Part shown: positions 1-7,627 of the stretch, piece after piece
Numbering within the stretch: the stretch's first letter is position 1
Layout of the letters: every line of letters begins with the position of its first letter
The notes under the pieces: model-generated
Told to the model about the DNA's origin: nothing
What the model saw: only the letters and a program-made list of their open reading frames with translations
The model's database searches: none
Made by a program: the position numbers and the translations under genes
From: Syntrophaceae bacterium UBA6112
GTDB lineage: Bacteria; Desulfobacterota; Syntrophia; Syntrophales; UBA5619
Reading direction: 5' to 3'
Assembly (NCBI GenBank): GCA_002423465.1
Contig: DIWG01000070.1
Span: 1-18,173 of the forward strand
Length of the DNA stretch: 18,173 bases

Positions 1-764
1 TGTTCGGCCATGAGAAGGGGGCTTTTACCGGGGCGACGGCGAAGAAAAGAGGAAAATTCGATCTGGCCAACGAAGGGACGATTTTTCTGGACGAGGTTGC
101 CGACATGAGCCTCAAGGCGCAGGCGAAAGTCCTCCGCATCCTCCAGGAAAAGAAGTTCGAACGGGTCGGTGGGAACCGGCTTATCCCCACGGATGTCCGG
201 GTGCTGGCTGCCACCAACAAGGACCTCGAGAAGGAGATGGAGGAGGGACGTTTCCGTCAGGATCTCTACTATCGCTTGAACGTCATCCCGCTCCGGATCC
301 CACCCCTGCGTGACCGGAGGGAGGATATCCCGCTTTTGGTCGATCGGTTTATCCGGGATTTTGCCTTGAAAGAGGGTGATACGGAAAAAAAGGTCACCGA
401 TGAGGTGATGACCGTCCTGATGAAGTATCACTGGCCCGGTAACGTTCGGGAACTGAAAAACATCATCGAGCGCCTGGTGATCATGACGCCGGCTGGGGTG
501 ATCTCGAAGTGCGATATTGCACCCCTGTTCGAGGAGGGGAAGACGCAAGCCCTCCTCCCTGAACCGGAGATCACCTCCGATTCCTTCCGCACGGCAAAGC
601 AGGAATTCGAACGAAAGTACATCGTTCGCAAACTTCGCGAATTTGACGGTAACATTTCCCGGACGGCAGAGGCGATCGGCTTGGAGCGGAGCAACCTTCA
701 CAAAAAGATCCGGAGTTACGAGTTGGGGGTTAAGAACGGCTCCGACGAGGGGACGGACAATTGA
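1..764 (+). CDS. sigma-54-dependent response regulator, NtrX/NtrC-like (5' end missing)
   Basis: This is the C-terminal part of an enhancer-binding protein that uses ATP to open sigma-54 promoters. The reading frame is already open at base 3. The GAFTGA sigma-54 contact loop lies at bases 18-35. The Walker B segment (IFLDEVADM) follows at about 81-107, and the rest of the AAA+ domain includes the RFRQDLYYRLNV stretch. The last 45 codons hold a Fis-type helix-turn-helix (GNISRTAEAIGLERSNLHKK) for DNA binding. That 'ERSNLHKK' recognition helix resembles NtrX-type regulators, so a partner NtrY-like kinase may lie upstream, outside the window. The receiver domain and Walker A are not visible, so 'response regulator' is inferred from the family. 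The gene ends in TGA 35 bases before a convergent gene. Sigma-54 activator is certain; the NtrX subtype is a guess. Confidence 0.93.
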   Translation, partial: FGHEKGAFTGATAKKRGKFDLANEGTIFLDEVADMSLKAQAKVLRILQEKKFERVGGNRLIPTDVRVLAATNKDLEKEMEEGRFRQDLYYRLNVIPLRIPPLRDRREDIPLLVDRFIRDFALKEGDTEKKVTDEVMTVLMKYHWPGNVRELKNIIERLVIMTPAGVISKCDIAPLFEEGKTQALLPEPEITSDSFRTAKQEFERKYIVRKLREFDGNISRTAEAIGLERSNLHKKIRSYELGVKNGSDEGTDN

Positions 765-799
765 GGGTCCGTAACGGAATAACGATACCGTTGTAGACT

Positions 800-1774
800 C
801 TAAGACTCGGCCTGATGCCGAAGATCGGCAACGGAAAAGCGGTTGAAGGGCAGGAAGAGGAGCCCCAGAAAGATTACGATTCCAATGGAGAGGGCGTGGT
901 AGATGATTGCGAAGGTCAGGGCGTCCGTCTTTGGTATCCCGAAAAGGCCGAGACCGATAATGCAGAAATAGTGCCAGTTTCCGATGAAGCCGGGCGCAGT
1001 GGGGATCGCGATCCCAATGACCAGTACGATCATGAGAACGAAAGCAGCCGCGACCGAGAGGTCAAGGCCGAAGGCCAAAAAGAGAAGATAGATTGCCAGA
1101 ACATCGACGAGCCAGATGACGATCGACAGGAGGGTGACGGAAAGCAGGAGCGCCGGATTGATCATGATCCGGAATCCTTCAATAAAATGGTCGATCAGTC
1201 GGTTCACGGCCCCTGCATAGCGTGCAGGAAGCTTTTCAATCAGGGGCGCAAGGACTCGGAGCGTCGCCTCGCGTCGGACGATCATCAGGATCATCATGGT
1301 GGAAAGGACGACCGTTGCAAGCAGGAGCAGTGTGCTGGAACGGACAAGCCACGGCGGCAGCGGGGTAAAAAAAAAGGCGACCAACGCGATGATCAGGATG
1401 GTGAGGCTGTCGAGCGCCCTTTCCACGAAGATCGTTCCGAGCGCCGAACTCATGGGGATACGGCTTTTTTTTGTGATGAGATAGGGTCGGGCCAGCTCTC
1501 CCAGACGCGCCGGGATCGCGATGATGGCCAGAAACCCGACGCTTGTGACCGAGAAGAGGGAGAGTTGATCCACCTTCCCGATCGGTCTCAGGATGAGCCC
1601 CCAACGGATGGACCTCAGGATCTGCATGAGCAGCAAAACGGATATGGCAGGGAGAATATACCCGCCGCGGATCGTTCGGAAGCTATCGATCACCCCCTGG
1701 AACTCAATCCCGCGAATCGAGAGCCAGACCAACAGAGCGCTGAGCGCTAGGCCCGCAATCACCTTTTTTTTCAT
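800..1774 (-). CDS. flippase-like / lysylphosphatidylglycerol synthase-type integral membrane protein (UPF0104 family)
   Basis: This 324-residue protein consists mostly of hydrophobic helices (about eight, beginning near residues 5-20, 38-60 and 72-90). It has the conserved cytoplasmic signatures of the TIGR00374/UPF0104 family: RLGELARPYLI at 90-100 and ALGTIFVERALDS at 111-123. Relatives include the membrane part of MprF and AglD, which are thought to move lipid-linked substrates across the inner membrane. No soluble aminoacyl-transferase domain is attached, so lysyl-PG synthesis itself is not supported. The ATG is preceded by a purine-rich GAAGGGAAGAGG. The gene lies 53 bases after the lipoprotein gene and probably shares its transcript with dnaJ. 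The substrate cannot be read from the sequence. Confidence 0.88.
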   Translation of the reverse strand: MKKKVIAGLALSALLVWLSIRGIEFQGVIDSFRTIRGGYILPAISVLLLMQILRSIRWGLILRPIGKVDQLSLFSVTSVGFLAIIAIPARLGELARPYLITKKSRIPMSSALGTIFVERALDSLTILIIALVAFFFTPLPPWLVRSSTLLLLATVVLSTMMILMIVRREATLRVLAPLIEKLPARYAGAVNRLIDHFIEGFRIMINPALLLSVTLLSIVIWLVDVLAIYLLFLAFGLDLSVAAAFVLMIVLVIGIAIPTAPGFIGNWHYFCIIGLGLFGIPKTDALTFAIIYHALSIGIVIFLGLLFLPFNRFSVADLRHQAES

Positions 1775-1827
1775 TGGCCCTCTTCCCTTCTCAGAGCATG
1801 GCGCCCCACAGGCATTTTCTCACGGGC

Positions 1828-2229
1828 CTACCGTCTGAGCAGATTGTCCCCGATCTTGTCGTGGATGAGCTGGGAGGAGAGCTTGTTCCCGATCAGGCCG
1901 ACACGGATGGAAACGGTGGTCACGTTTTTGGCCTTGTAGTCAACCGATATCTTGACATTTTCATCGTTGATTACGGCCGAGATCTTTCCCTTCCCGATCT
2001 CCTTTTCCGGCAGAACGTCCAGACCGCGCATATCCGCTACGGCTTTTTGGCAGGCATTCCAGGTTGTGTCGAAAGCGTGGTAGTAGTCGGTTTTCATCTC
2101 GCCTTTGATGTAGAAGTACGTTCCCGAACCGGCACCTACCGCCGCACCGCCGATCAGCGCCGCCGTGCAGCCGGAGATCAGCAAAGCTCCCATGAGCAGG
2201 AATACGATCCATCCCTTTGCTTTCAGCAT
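1828..2229 (-). CDS. small DUF3568-like lipoprotein
   Basis: This 133-residue protein has a charged N-terminus, a hydrophobic stretch at 7-19 and a lipobox ISGC with Cys21 as the predicted lipidation site. The mature part opens with a glycine/alanine-rich segment (GGAAVGAGSGTY), then an amphipathic alpha/beta region in which YYHAFDTTWNACQKAV resembles the DUF3568 family, common in Deltaproteobacteria. Its function is unknown; the protein should be anchored in the inner or outer membrane facing the periplasm. The start codon has an excellent Shine-Dalgarno (AAGGAG, 5 bases upstream). It sits 31 bases after dnaJ and 53 bases before the flippase-like gene, consistent with one operon. Family assignment is from recognition of the fold-like pattern and could be wrong in detail; the lipoprotein call is firm. 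Confidence 0.85.
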   Translation of the reverse strand: MLKAKGWIVFLLMGALLISGCTAALIGGAAVGAGSGTYFYIKGEMKTDYYHAFDTTWNACQKAVADMRGLDVLPEKEIGKGKISAVINDENVKISVDYKAKNVTTVSIRVGLIGNKLSSQLIHDKIGDNLLRR

Positions 2230-2260
2230 AATTTCTCCTTTCCGTTAGGATGTTGTCCCA

Positions 2261-3340
2261 TTATCGTTCATTGGCTGCCGCCATGTCGCTCAGCCGGTCG
2301 AATTCCCGGAGCAACTCCTCCTGCCTTCTGTTGAGATTCGCGGGTACGGTGACCACCGTCTCGATGATCTGGTCGCCCCGTCCGTATCCGCGAAGATGGG
2401 CGATACCCTTGCCTTTCAGACGGAAGACCTTGCCCGTCGGTGTTCCCCGGGGAATCTTCAGCTTTTCCCTTCCCATCAGGGTCGGCGCCTCCACGCTCCC
2501 CCCCAAAGCGGCCTGGACGAAGGTGATGGGGACGCGGCAATAAACGTCGTCTCCATTTCGCTCGAAGGTTTCATGGGGTTCCACTTCGATGAAGACATAG
2601 AGATCGCCGTTCGGGCCGCCGTATTCGCCTTCCTCGCCCTCGCCCCGCAACCGGAGACGGGATCCCGTCTCTACGCCGGCCGGGATCTTGAGCTGGACCG
2701 TTTTCGCGATCCGGATCTTGCCCCCGCCGGCGCATTCCTCGCAGGGGGTCATGATGACGCCGCCCTGTCCCCGGCACTGCGGGCAGGTCGTGCTGATGTT
2801 GAAAAAACCGCTGGACTGCGTCACCTGGCCCCGCCCGTTGCAACGACTACAAACCTGCGGGGAGGTTCCGGAGGCGCAGCCCGAACCCCGGCAGGCGGTG
2901 CAGAGGGTGTATTTCTCCAATCGGACTTCGGTGCTGGTTCCCAGAGCCGCATCCATGAAGGAGATCCGAAGGTCGTAGCGCAGATCGGCGCCGGCGCGGG
3001 CTGCCGTGCGAGAGCGGGAACGTCCCGTGTTAAAGCCGAATACATCTCCGAAAATGTCTCCAAAACTGGAAAAAATGTCCTCGAAACCGGAGAAGCCCCG
3101 GTAGCCGGCGCCGCTCAAGCCCTCATGGCCGTAACGATTGTAGATCTCGCGTTTTTCAGAGTCGCTCAAGACTTCGTAGGCCTCGGCCGCCTCTTTAAAA
3201 TTTTCCTCCGCCTCCCGGTTTCCCGGATTCCGGTCTGGATGAAACTGCATGGCAAGCCTGCGATAGCTCTTTTTGATCTCATCTTCCGGGGCGTTTCTTT
3301 CAACGCCCAACACCTCGTAGTAACAACGTTTTGACGCCAT
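2261..3340 (-). CDS. dnaJ: molecular chaperone DnaJ (Hsp40)
   Basis: DnaJ is the co-chaperone that delivers unfolded protein to DnaK and stimulates its ATPase through the J domain. All parts of a type I DnaJ are visible in 359 residues. The J domain is at 5-70 with HPD at 34-36. A Gly/Phe-rich linker follows at about 76-105. Four zinc-binding repeats are at 147-154 (CTACRGSG), 164-171 (CSRCNGRG), 186-193 (CPQCRGQG) and 200-207 (CEECAGGG). The C-terminal substrate-binding domains run to about 335. No dnaK or grpE is next to it; it heads a leftward transcript with a lipoprotein and a flippase-like gene. A consensus sigma-70 promoter lies about 150 bases upstream and no CIRCE element is seen, so HrcA control is not supported. 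A paralogue beside dnaK elsewhere in the genome is possible. Confidence 0.97.
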   Translation of the reverse strand: MASKRCYYEVLGVERNAPEDEIKKSYRRLAMQFHPDRNPGNREAEENFKEAAEAYEVLSDSEKREIYNRYGHEGLSGAGYRGFSGFEDIFSSFGDIFGDVFGFNTGRSRSRTAARAGADLRYDLRISFMDAALGTSTEVRLEKYTLCTACRGSGCASGTSPQVCSRCNGRGQVTQSSGFFNISTTCPQCRGQGGVIMTPCEECAGGGKIRIAKTVQLKIPAGVETGSRLRLRGEGEEGEYGGPNGDLYVFIEVEPHETFERNGDDVYCRVPITFVQAALGGSVEAPTLMGREKLKIPRGTPTGKVFRLKGKGIAHLRGYGRGDQIIETVVTVPANLNRRQEELLREFDRLSDMAAANER

Positions 3341-3493
3341 TCGCCCTTTCGACTTCCTTCCGTGTTGATTTTCCTGATTTCCGCCGGAACGGCGTTTCCA
3401 CTGTCCGAAACCGGACGATCTTCCGAATCGTTACAATGATATCATTCTCATGGATGGTCGTAAATCACGCAAACACCTGTTCCAGGACGCCCT
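3341..3493 (-). other. structured 5' leader of dnaJ
   Basis: From the predicted start of transcription near 3487 to the dnaJ ATG there are about 147 untranslated bases. They hold two short perfect hairpins: CGCCG-gaa-CGGCG at 3382-3394 and GTCCG-aaac-CGGAC at 3403-3416. They also hold a perfect 12-base palindrome AATGATATCATT at 3435-3446. None matches a riboswitch or RNA thermometer class that I recognise. No ORF with a credible ribosome site lies here. Confidence 0.5.
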
Positions 3494-3522
3494 AAGATAA
3501 CAATCCCCTCTGCACCTGTCAA
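3494..3522 (-). promoter_or_regulatory. sigma-70 promoter for dnaJ
   Basis: On the minus strand there is a perfect -35 TTGACA (3517-3522), a 17-base spacer and a -10 TATCTT (3494-3499, four of six consensus bases). It sits immediately downstream of the purC stop codon and points at dnaJ. It would let dnaJ be transcribed independently of purC. Confidence 0.7.
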
Positions 3523-3528
3523 CCTCGC

Positions 3529-4410
3529 CTACCGGACCAGGCGGTTCAGCGCCTCGCGGTATTTCTCCCCCGTTTTTACGATGATCTCTTCGGGGAGTTC
3601 CGGCGCCGGCGGCTTCTGATTCCAGCGGATCGAGAGCAGATAATCACGGAGGAACTGCTTGTCGAAGCTCTTCTGCGGGCGCCCCGCTTCATAATCATCC
3701 TTCGGCCAGAATCGCGAAGAATCGGGAGTGAGAAGCTCGTCGATCAGGATCAGTTTTCCGTCCAGAAGGCCGAATTCCATCTTCGTGTCGGCGATGATGA
3801 TGCCCGCGCGGTCGGCGATGCCGGCCGCCCGTTCATAGATGGAAAGGCTTGCCCGGATGATCCCTTCGGTCAGTTCCCGGCCGATCAGGTTGACCATCTC
3901 GGTTCGGTTGATCGGAAGGTCGTGCTCCCCGTCGGCCGCCTTGGTGGAGGGGGTGAAGAGGATTTCCGGAAGCTTTGACGATTCCTTCAGCCCTGCCTGG
4001 AGGGTGATTCCCGAGACGGGTTTCCCCTCGCAGTAGTCCTTCCAGCCGGAACCGCTCAGGTAGCCCCGGACGATGCATTCGACCGGCAGGGGCTTGGCTT
4101 TTTTCACGAGCATACTGCGTCCGCACAGAAGCTCCCGGTAGGGGGCGCAGACTTCCGGATACTCGTCCGGGTTTATCGAAACCATGTGATTGGGCAAGAT
4201 GTCCCCCATCCGTTCGAACCAGAAAGCGGACATGCTCGTCAGCACCTCTCCCTTTCCGGGGACAGGGTTTGGCATGATGACGTCAAAGGCCGAGATGCGG
4301 TCGGTCGCCACGATCAGCAGATGGGAATCGAGGGCATAGATGTCGCGGACCTTTCCTCTGCTGGTGAGTTTCATTCCCTGAAAATTCGTTTGCATGATTT
4401 CTGTGTTCAT
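3529..4410 (-). CDS. purC: phosphoribosylaminoimidazole-succinocarboxamide (SAICAR) synthase
   Basis: PurC joins aspartate to CAIR with ATP in de novo purine synthesis, in the cytosol. The 293-residue protein has the family's N-terminal GKVRDIY (19-25) and ATDRISAFDV (35-44). Its signature block is LPVECIVRGYLSGSGWKDY (108-126), followed by FTPSTKA-GEHD (152-164) and IIADTKMEFG (205-214). The length matches the Ade1-like long form of the family rather than the roughly 240-residue E. coli form. The ATG follows AAAAGGAGACAGGAC, a strong ribosome site. It lies 21 bases after the MBL-fold hydrolase stop, so the two are probably co-transcribed. No other purine gene is in view and I see no purine riboswitch or PurR-like site here. 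Confidence 0.97.
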   Translation of the reverse strand: MNTEIMQTNFQGMKLTSRGKVRDIYALDSHLLIVATDRISAFDVIMPNPVPGKGEVLTSMSAFWFERMGDILPNHMVSINPDEYPEVCAPYRELLCGRSMLVKKAKPLPVECIVRGYLSGSGWKDYCEGKPVSGITLQAGLKESSKLPEILFTPSTKAADGEHDLPINRTEMVNLIGRELTEGIIRASLSIYERAAGIADRAGIIIADTKMEFGLLDGKLILIDELLTPDSSRFWPKDDYEAGRPQKSFDKQFLRDYLLSIRWNQKPPAPELPEEIIVKTGEKYREALNRLVR

Positions 4411-4431
4411 GTCCTGTCTCCTTTTGACGGA

Positions 4432-5061
4432 TCAGCGCAGAAATGGATTGTACTGTTTTTCGTGGCCGATGGTTGAAGTCGGCATGCTTCCGTAGTTGTG
4501 ACCCGGAAGGACGACTGTCTCGTCGGGCAGGGTGCAGAGTTTCTTCTGGATGGAATCGAACATCACCTCACCGGAACCGCCGGGCAGGTCGGTCCTGCCA
4601 ACCGCCTCCACGAAGAGCGTGTCGCCGGTGAAGGCATAACCGTCCAGGAGAAGAACCATGCTTCCCGGGGAATGGCCGGGGGTGTGAATAACCTTGAGTT
4701 TGAGCCCGCCGACCTCGATGAGATCGCCGTCACGGACCGTCCGGTCCGCTGGCGGTGACGCCTTGCCGCCGAACATCATGAGCATCGCCTTGGGCGTGTT
4801 GACGAGCATATCGGCGTCGTCCTCGTGGATGATGATCTGGGCGCCTGTCTTTTTCTGGATGTCTGCGTTGGCGCCGATGTGATCCACATGGCCGTGGGTG
4901 TTGACGATATACTTGATGGTGACCTTGCTTTTCTCGGCTGCGGCAAGGATTTCGTCGGCGTTTGCCGCCGGATCGATAACGATTCCCTCGCCGCTTTCCT
5001 CATCGCCCACCAGGTAGGCGAAAACCGCCATCTGTCCGACTTGCATCTGTTCGATGAACAT
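4432..5061 (-). CDS. MBL-fold metallo-hydrolase, glyoxalase II-like
   Basis: This 209-residue protein is a complete metallo-beta-lactamase-fold hydrolase. The metal site reads THGHVDH (55-61), His130 in HTPGHSPGS, Asp147 in FTGDTLF and His188 in LPGHNYG. This is the YcbL/GloB-like subgroup that hydrolyses thioesters such as lactoylglutathione, but it lacks the extra C-terminal domain of true GloB. The substrate is therefore unknown; a glutathione or persulfide thioester is only one option. The start ATG has GGGAGG 4 bases upstream. It precedes purC by 21 bases in a likely two-gene transcript. A strong hairpin lies in its leader (5079-5108). Confidence 0.93.
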   Translation of the reverse strand: MFIEQMQVGQMAVFAYLVGDEESGEGIVIDPAANADEILAAAEKSKVTIKYIVNTHGHVDHIGANADIQKKTGAQIIIHEDDADMLVNTPKAMLMMFGGKASPPADRTVRDGDLIEVGGLKLKVIHTPGHSPGSMVLLLDGYAFTGDTLFVEAVGRTDLPGGSGEVMFDSIQKKLCTLPDETVVLPGHNYGSMPTSTIGHEKQYNPFLR

Positions 5062-5078
5062 GGTTCCTCCCGTCTCAT

Positions 5079-5108
5079 GGGGTACCGGCGAAGTCTCTCC
5101 GCCACCCC
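5079..5108 (-). other. hairpin in the leader of the MBL-fold gene
   Basis: An inverted repeat sits about 10 bases before the ribosome site. Outer arms GGGGT (5079-5083) and ACCCC (5104-5108) enclose inner arms GGCGAAG (5087-5093) and CTCCGCC (5097-5103) around a 3-base loop; one inner pair is G-U in the minus-strand RNA. There is no T-run after it, so it is not an intrinsic terminator. It may affect translation or RNA stability. Confidence 0.5.
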
Positions 5109-5148
5109 GAAATATGAGTGCTTTGGTTTGTTCGCCGTGATGCCCCTA

Positions 5149-5462
5149 TCATTTTTTTGCCTCTGAAGTCAATCGGATTCGCCCGACCCATCCATCGCGC
5201 CGGCAGCCGTAGGGGACGGCGGACGGGTGGGCGCCGGCCGTGAAGCCAGCGGAAGGAGGGACCCCCGCATCGTGAGGGAAGGGCCGGCGCACCGAATCTT
5301 CCAGCCAGCGCTCAAGAAAGGTCCTCTTTGCATGGCAGCGCCCCTCGTTCCAGCAAGGGAGATAAACGGTGTCCGGCTTCCCGGTTTTTTCCCTTTGATC
5401 GCCGGCGGGATGTCATGCATTTCTGGCTCTTTAGCCGGCGGAACCGGCTTTATGGAATTCAC
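5149..5462 (-). pseudogene. possible small ORF, frameshifted at an A6 tract, coupled to the antiporter gene
   Basis: The 397 bases between the MBL-fold gene and the antiporter hold no intact convincing gene. A GTG at 5460-5462 overlaps the antiporter stop (GTGA) and opens a frame beginning VNSIKPVPPAKEPEMHDIPP that soon becomes low-complexity. If one base is gained in, or re-read at, the run of six A (5385-5390, read on minus), the frame continues as TGKPDTVYLPCWNEGR and then about 70 more codons to a TGA at 5149-5151. The joined product would be about 105 residues. I do not recognise it. It may be a decayed gene, a sequencing indel or noise. A 6-pair hairpin (AGCCGG/CCGGCT, 5433-5449) lies 10 bases after the antiporter stop without a T-run. 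A weak promoter-like pair (TTGACT 5167-5172, GATAGG 5145-5150) points to the MBL gene. Confidence 0.25.
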
Positions 5463-7474
5463 GGGGCCGTCCGGCTGTCGGCCTGAATGTTTTCACCGGG
5501 GCTGAAAAGATGTTTAACCTGCCGGATGTCTTGGGCATCCCCGACCACAAACAGGATGTCGCCAACGGCAAAGGTCAGGTTTGCGCCCGGATTGGAAATG
5601 ATCTCGGAGTTGCGGTTGACGGCGAGAAGCGTTACGCCGTACTTCTTTCGCATTTGGGTTTCCTGAAGCGTTTTGGCGATGGCGGAGGATCCCTTTTCAA
5701 TGCGAAAGGATGCGATTTCCAGATCCGGAAGGCAGCTTTCCATGGTGCATACGGGAAGGCCGCTGCGAGAAAAGCTCCGGAACATTTCATAGCCGTCCGA
5801 CCGGATCTCCCCGGTCATTTTTTCGATCTCTTCCTTCGGAATGAAATATTTTGCCAGGACTCGACTGAAGATTTCCACAGAGGTTTCAAACTCCTCGGGG
5901 ATCACGTCGTTGGCTCCCAGGTCGATCAGGGCGTTCATTTCCGAGATGTATCGGGTGCGGACAAGGATATAGATCCGGGGGTTCAATCTTCTGGCAAGCT
6001 CCGTGATTCTGCGCGTTGCAGCCGGATCGTTGATCACGATGACCAGGGTCCTCGCCTGACCGATGCCCGCGTGCAGCAGAACGGCCGGCTGGGTGGCATC
6101 GCCGAAGGCGATGGGCTCCCCCTTGGCCCGCTCGTTTCGGACCGCCGCTGGGTTCATCTCGATGATGGTGTAGGGAATCCCTGAAATTCCGGCCGCCCGG
6201 GCCAGGTTTTTTCCGTTCAGGCCGAAACCGACGATGATGATGTGATTTTCACGAGGGGGGATTTTCCCAGGCTGAGCGGTCGCCTCTCCCATTTTGAGCC
6301 GCCGGGCCAATGGCAGGTGGTTGATTCGCTCCGCAAGGGAAGGGGCGGCGGCGATCAGGAAGGGAGTCGCCATCATCGTCAGGATTGAGACGGACAGAAA
6401 GGTCTGGTAGATGCCTGCCGAGACGAGGCCGTGGGAAACCCCCGTTTCCGACAGGATAAACGAGAACTCGCCTACCTGGCAAAGCGTTATGCCGGCGATG
6501 AGGGCTGGCCGTAGGGAGAGCCCGGAAAAAAACGCTGCCGTGCCGGCCGTCAGGGTCTTCACGACCAAGACGCCGAGGGCCGTCAGCAGCAGCATGTAGG
6601 GATGCTGCATGAAAAAACCGATATCCAGCAGCATGCCGATGGAAACGAAAAAAAAGCTCGTGAACACATCCTTGAAGGGCAGGATCTCCCCCAGGGCCTG
6701 ATGGCTGTATTCGGAGTCCGAGATGATCAGCCCCGCCAGAAAGGAGCCGAGGGCCAGGGAGAGGCCTGCCGCATGGGTGAGCCACGCGACGGCCAGGCAG
6801 ATGGCCAGCGTGGTGATCAGGAACAGTTCCCGGCTCCGGGTCTTGGCGATGCCGAAAAAGATGCGGGGGATGAACCACCGTGAGAGAAAAGGGACGAGCA
6901 GACCGATGCCGATAATCTTGCCGCCGAGAATGGCGAGGGTGCGCCACTCGGTCTGCTGCGTTCCCGCCAAAAGCGGAATCAGCAGCATCATCGGGACGAC
7001 GGCGATGTCCTGGAAGATGAGGATGCCCAGGGCCGCGTTCCCCTGGGGCGTTTCCATTTCGGCGCGGTCCTGGAGGATTTTCATGACGATGGCCGTGCTG
7101 CTCAGCGAAACGAGAAAGCCGGCAAAAATCGCCTCCCGGGGACCGAAGCCCGAGAACCGCGCCACGGTAAAGGTGGCCAGGATGGTGAGGATGACCTGCA
7201 GAGAGCCGCCCAGCAGGACCGGCTTTCGGATCCGAAAGAGGCTCCGGAAGGAGAATTCCAGGCCGATCGTGAACATCAGCAGGATAATACCCGTCTCCGC
7301 CAGCGTCTTGACCGCTTCGACCTCGTAGACCAAGGCGAATCCGTGCGGTCCGGCCAGCAGACCCGTCAGAAGAAAGCCGACAATGATGGGCAACCGGATC
7401 CGGTGGCAGAGGTAGATCACCACGACGGAAAGCAAAATGATAATCAGGATGTCGTTGAGGAGGAATGTGTCCAT
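5459..7474 (-). CDS. CPA2-family monovalent cation:proton antiporter with RCK domains (Kef/YbaL-type)
   Basis: This 671-residue inner-membrane protein has a sodium/hydrogen-exchanger domain of about 12 helices over residues 1-385, starting with the typical LCHRIRLPIIVGFLLTGLLAGP segment (here 22-43). After a linker comes a TrkA-N/RCK domain (about 411-530) with the Rossmann motif GFGLNG and an acidic residue after strand 2 (IIEMN), suggesting NAD(H) binding. A TrkA-C domain follows at about 585-665. Such proteins exchange K+ or Na+ for protons under nucleotide or ligand control. No Kef ancillary subunit is nearby. The ribosome site is weak (CTGGAAA before ATG). A plausible promoter lies at 7511-7539 with a palindrome over its -35. 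Antiporter class is firm; the ion is not decided. Confidence 0.95.
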   Translation of the reverse strand: MDTFLLNDILIIILLSVVVIYLCHRIRLPIIVGFLLTGLLAGPHGFALVYEVEAVKTLAETGIILLMFTIGLEFSFRSLFRIRKPVLLGGSLQVILTILATFTVARFSGFGPREAIFAGFLVSLSSTAIVMKILQDRAEMETPQGNAALGILIFQDIAVVPMMLLIPLLAGTQQTEWRTLAILGGKIIGIGLLVPFLSRWFIPRIFFGIAKTRSRELFLITTLAICLAVAWLTHAAGLSLALGSFLAGLIISDSEYSHQALGEILPFKDVFTSFFFVSIGMLLDIGFFMQHPYMLLLTALGVLVVKTLTAGTAAFFSGLSLRPALIAGITLCQVGEFSFILSETGVSHGLVSAGIYQTFLSVSILTMMATPFLIAAAPSLAERINHLPLARRLKMGEATAQPGKIPPRENHIIIVGFGLNGKNLARAAGISGIPYTIIEMNPAAVRNERAKGEPIAFGDATQPAVLLHAGIGQARTLVIVINDPAATRRITELARRLNPRIYILVRTRYISEMNALIDLGANDVIPEEFETSVEIFSRVLAKYFIPKEEIEKMTGEIRSDGYEMFRSFSRSGLPVCTMESCLPDLEIASFRIEKGSSAIAKTLQETQMRKKYGVTLLAVNRNSEIISNPGANLTFAVGDILFVVGDAQDIRQVKHLFSPGENIQADSRTAP

Positions 7475-7510
7475 TTTCCAGCTGCCTCGAAGTTTTGATC
7501 GCTTGATTGA

Positions 7511-7539
7511 ACTCTACAGGAAGCCTCCTTGATTTTCAA
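7511..7539 (-). promoter_or_regulatory. candidate sigma-70 promoter for the antiporter gene
   Basis: On the minus strand TTGAAA (7534-7539, five of six consensus bases), a 17-base spacer and TAGAGT (7511-7516, four of six) would start transcription about 30 bases before the ATG at 7474. The -35 lies inside the palindrome at 7526-7542. Confidence 0.5.
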
Positions 7540-7542
7540 GGA
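7526..7542. promoter_or_regulatory. palindrome overlapping the antiporter -35, possible operator
   Basis: TCCTTGA-ttt-TCAAGGA is a perfect 7-base inverted repeat with a 3-base centre. It covers the -35 hexamer of the predicted antiporter promoter, which is where a repressor would act. The protein that might bind it is unknown. Confidence 0.4.
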
Positions 7543-7570
7543 AGTGATGGTGACGTACTGAAACAGAATG

Positions 7571-7599
7571 TTGACAATTCCGAATTATTGTGCAACATT
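7571..7599 (+). promoter_or_regulatory. weak candidate promoter for the diguanylate cyclase gene
   Basis: A perfect -35 TTGACA (7571-7576) is followed, after 17 bases, by AACATT (7594-7599), which matches only three of six -10 positions. It may need an activator or may not be used. Confidence 0.3.
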
Positions 7600-7627
7600 T
7601 CAAATACTTCAAAAAGATCCGGAATCT

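Noticed and set aside
765..799. Bidirectional terminator between the first two convergent genes
   Set aside because: Only a 5-pair match (AACGG/CCGTT) without flanking T-runs is present.
815..1750. Long plus-strand frame opposite the flippase-like gene (311 codons)
   Set aside because: Its translation is almost entirely charged and polar residues, the mirror of hydrophobic codons on the other strand. The minus-strand protein has family motifs.
2396..3334. Plus-strand frame of 312 codons opposite dnaJ
   Set aside because: dnaJ on the minus strand is complete with HPD and four zinc motifs; the antisense product resembles nothing.
3435..3446. A definite Fur box before dnaJ
   Set aside because: The palindrome is perfect, but it lacks the central base of the classical 19-base site and lies downstream of the promoter. 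It is kept only as a hint in the leader finding.
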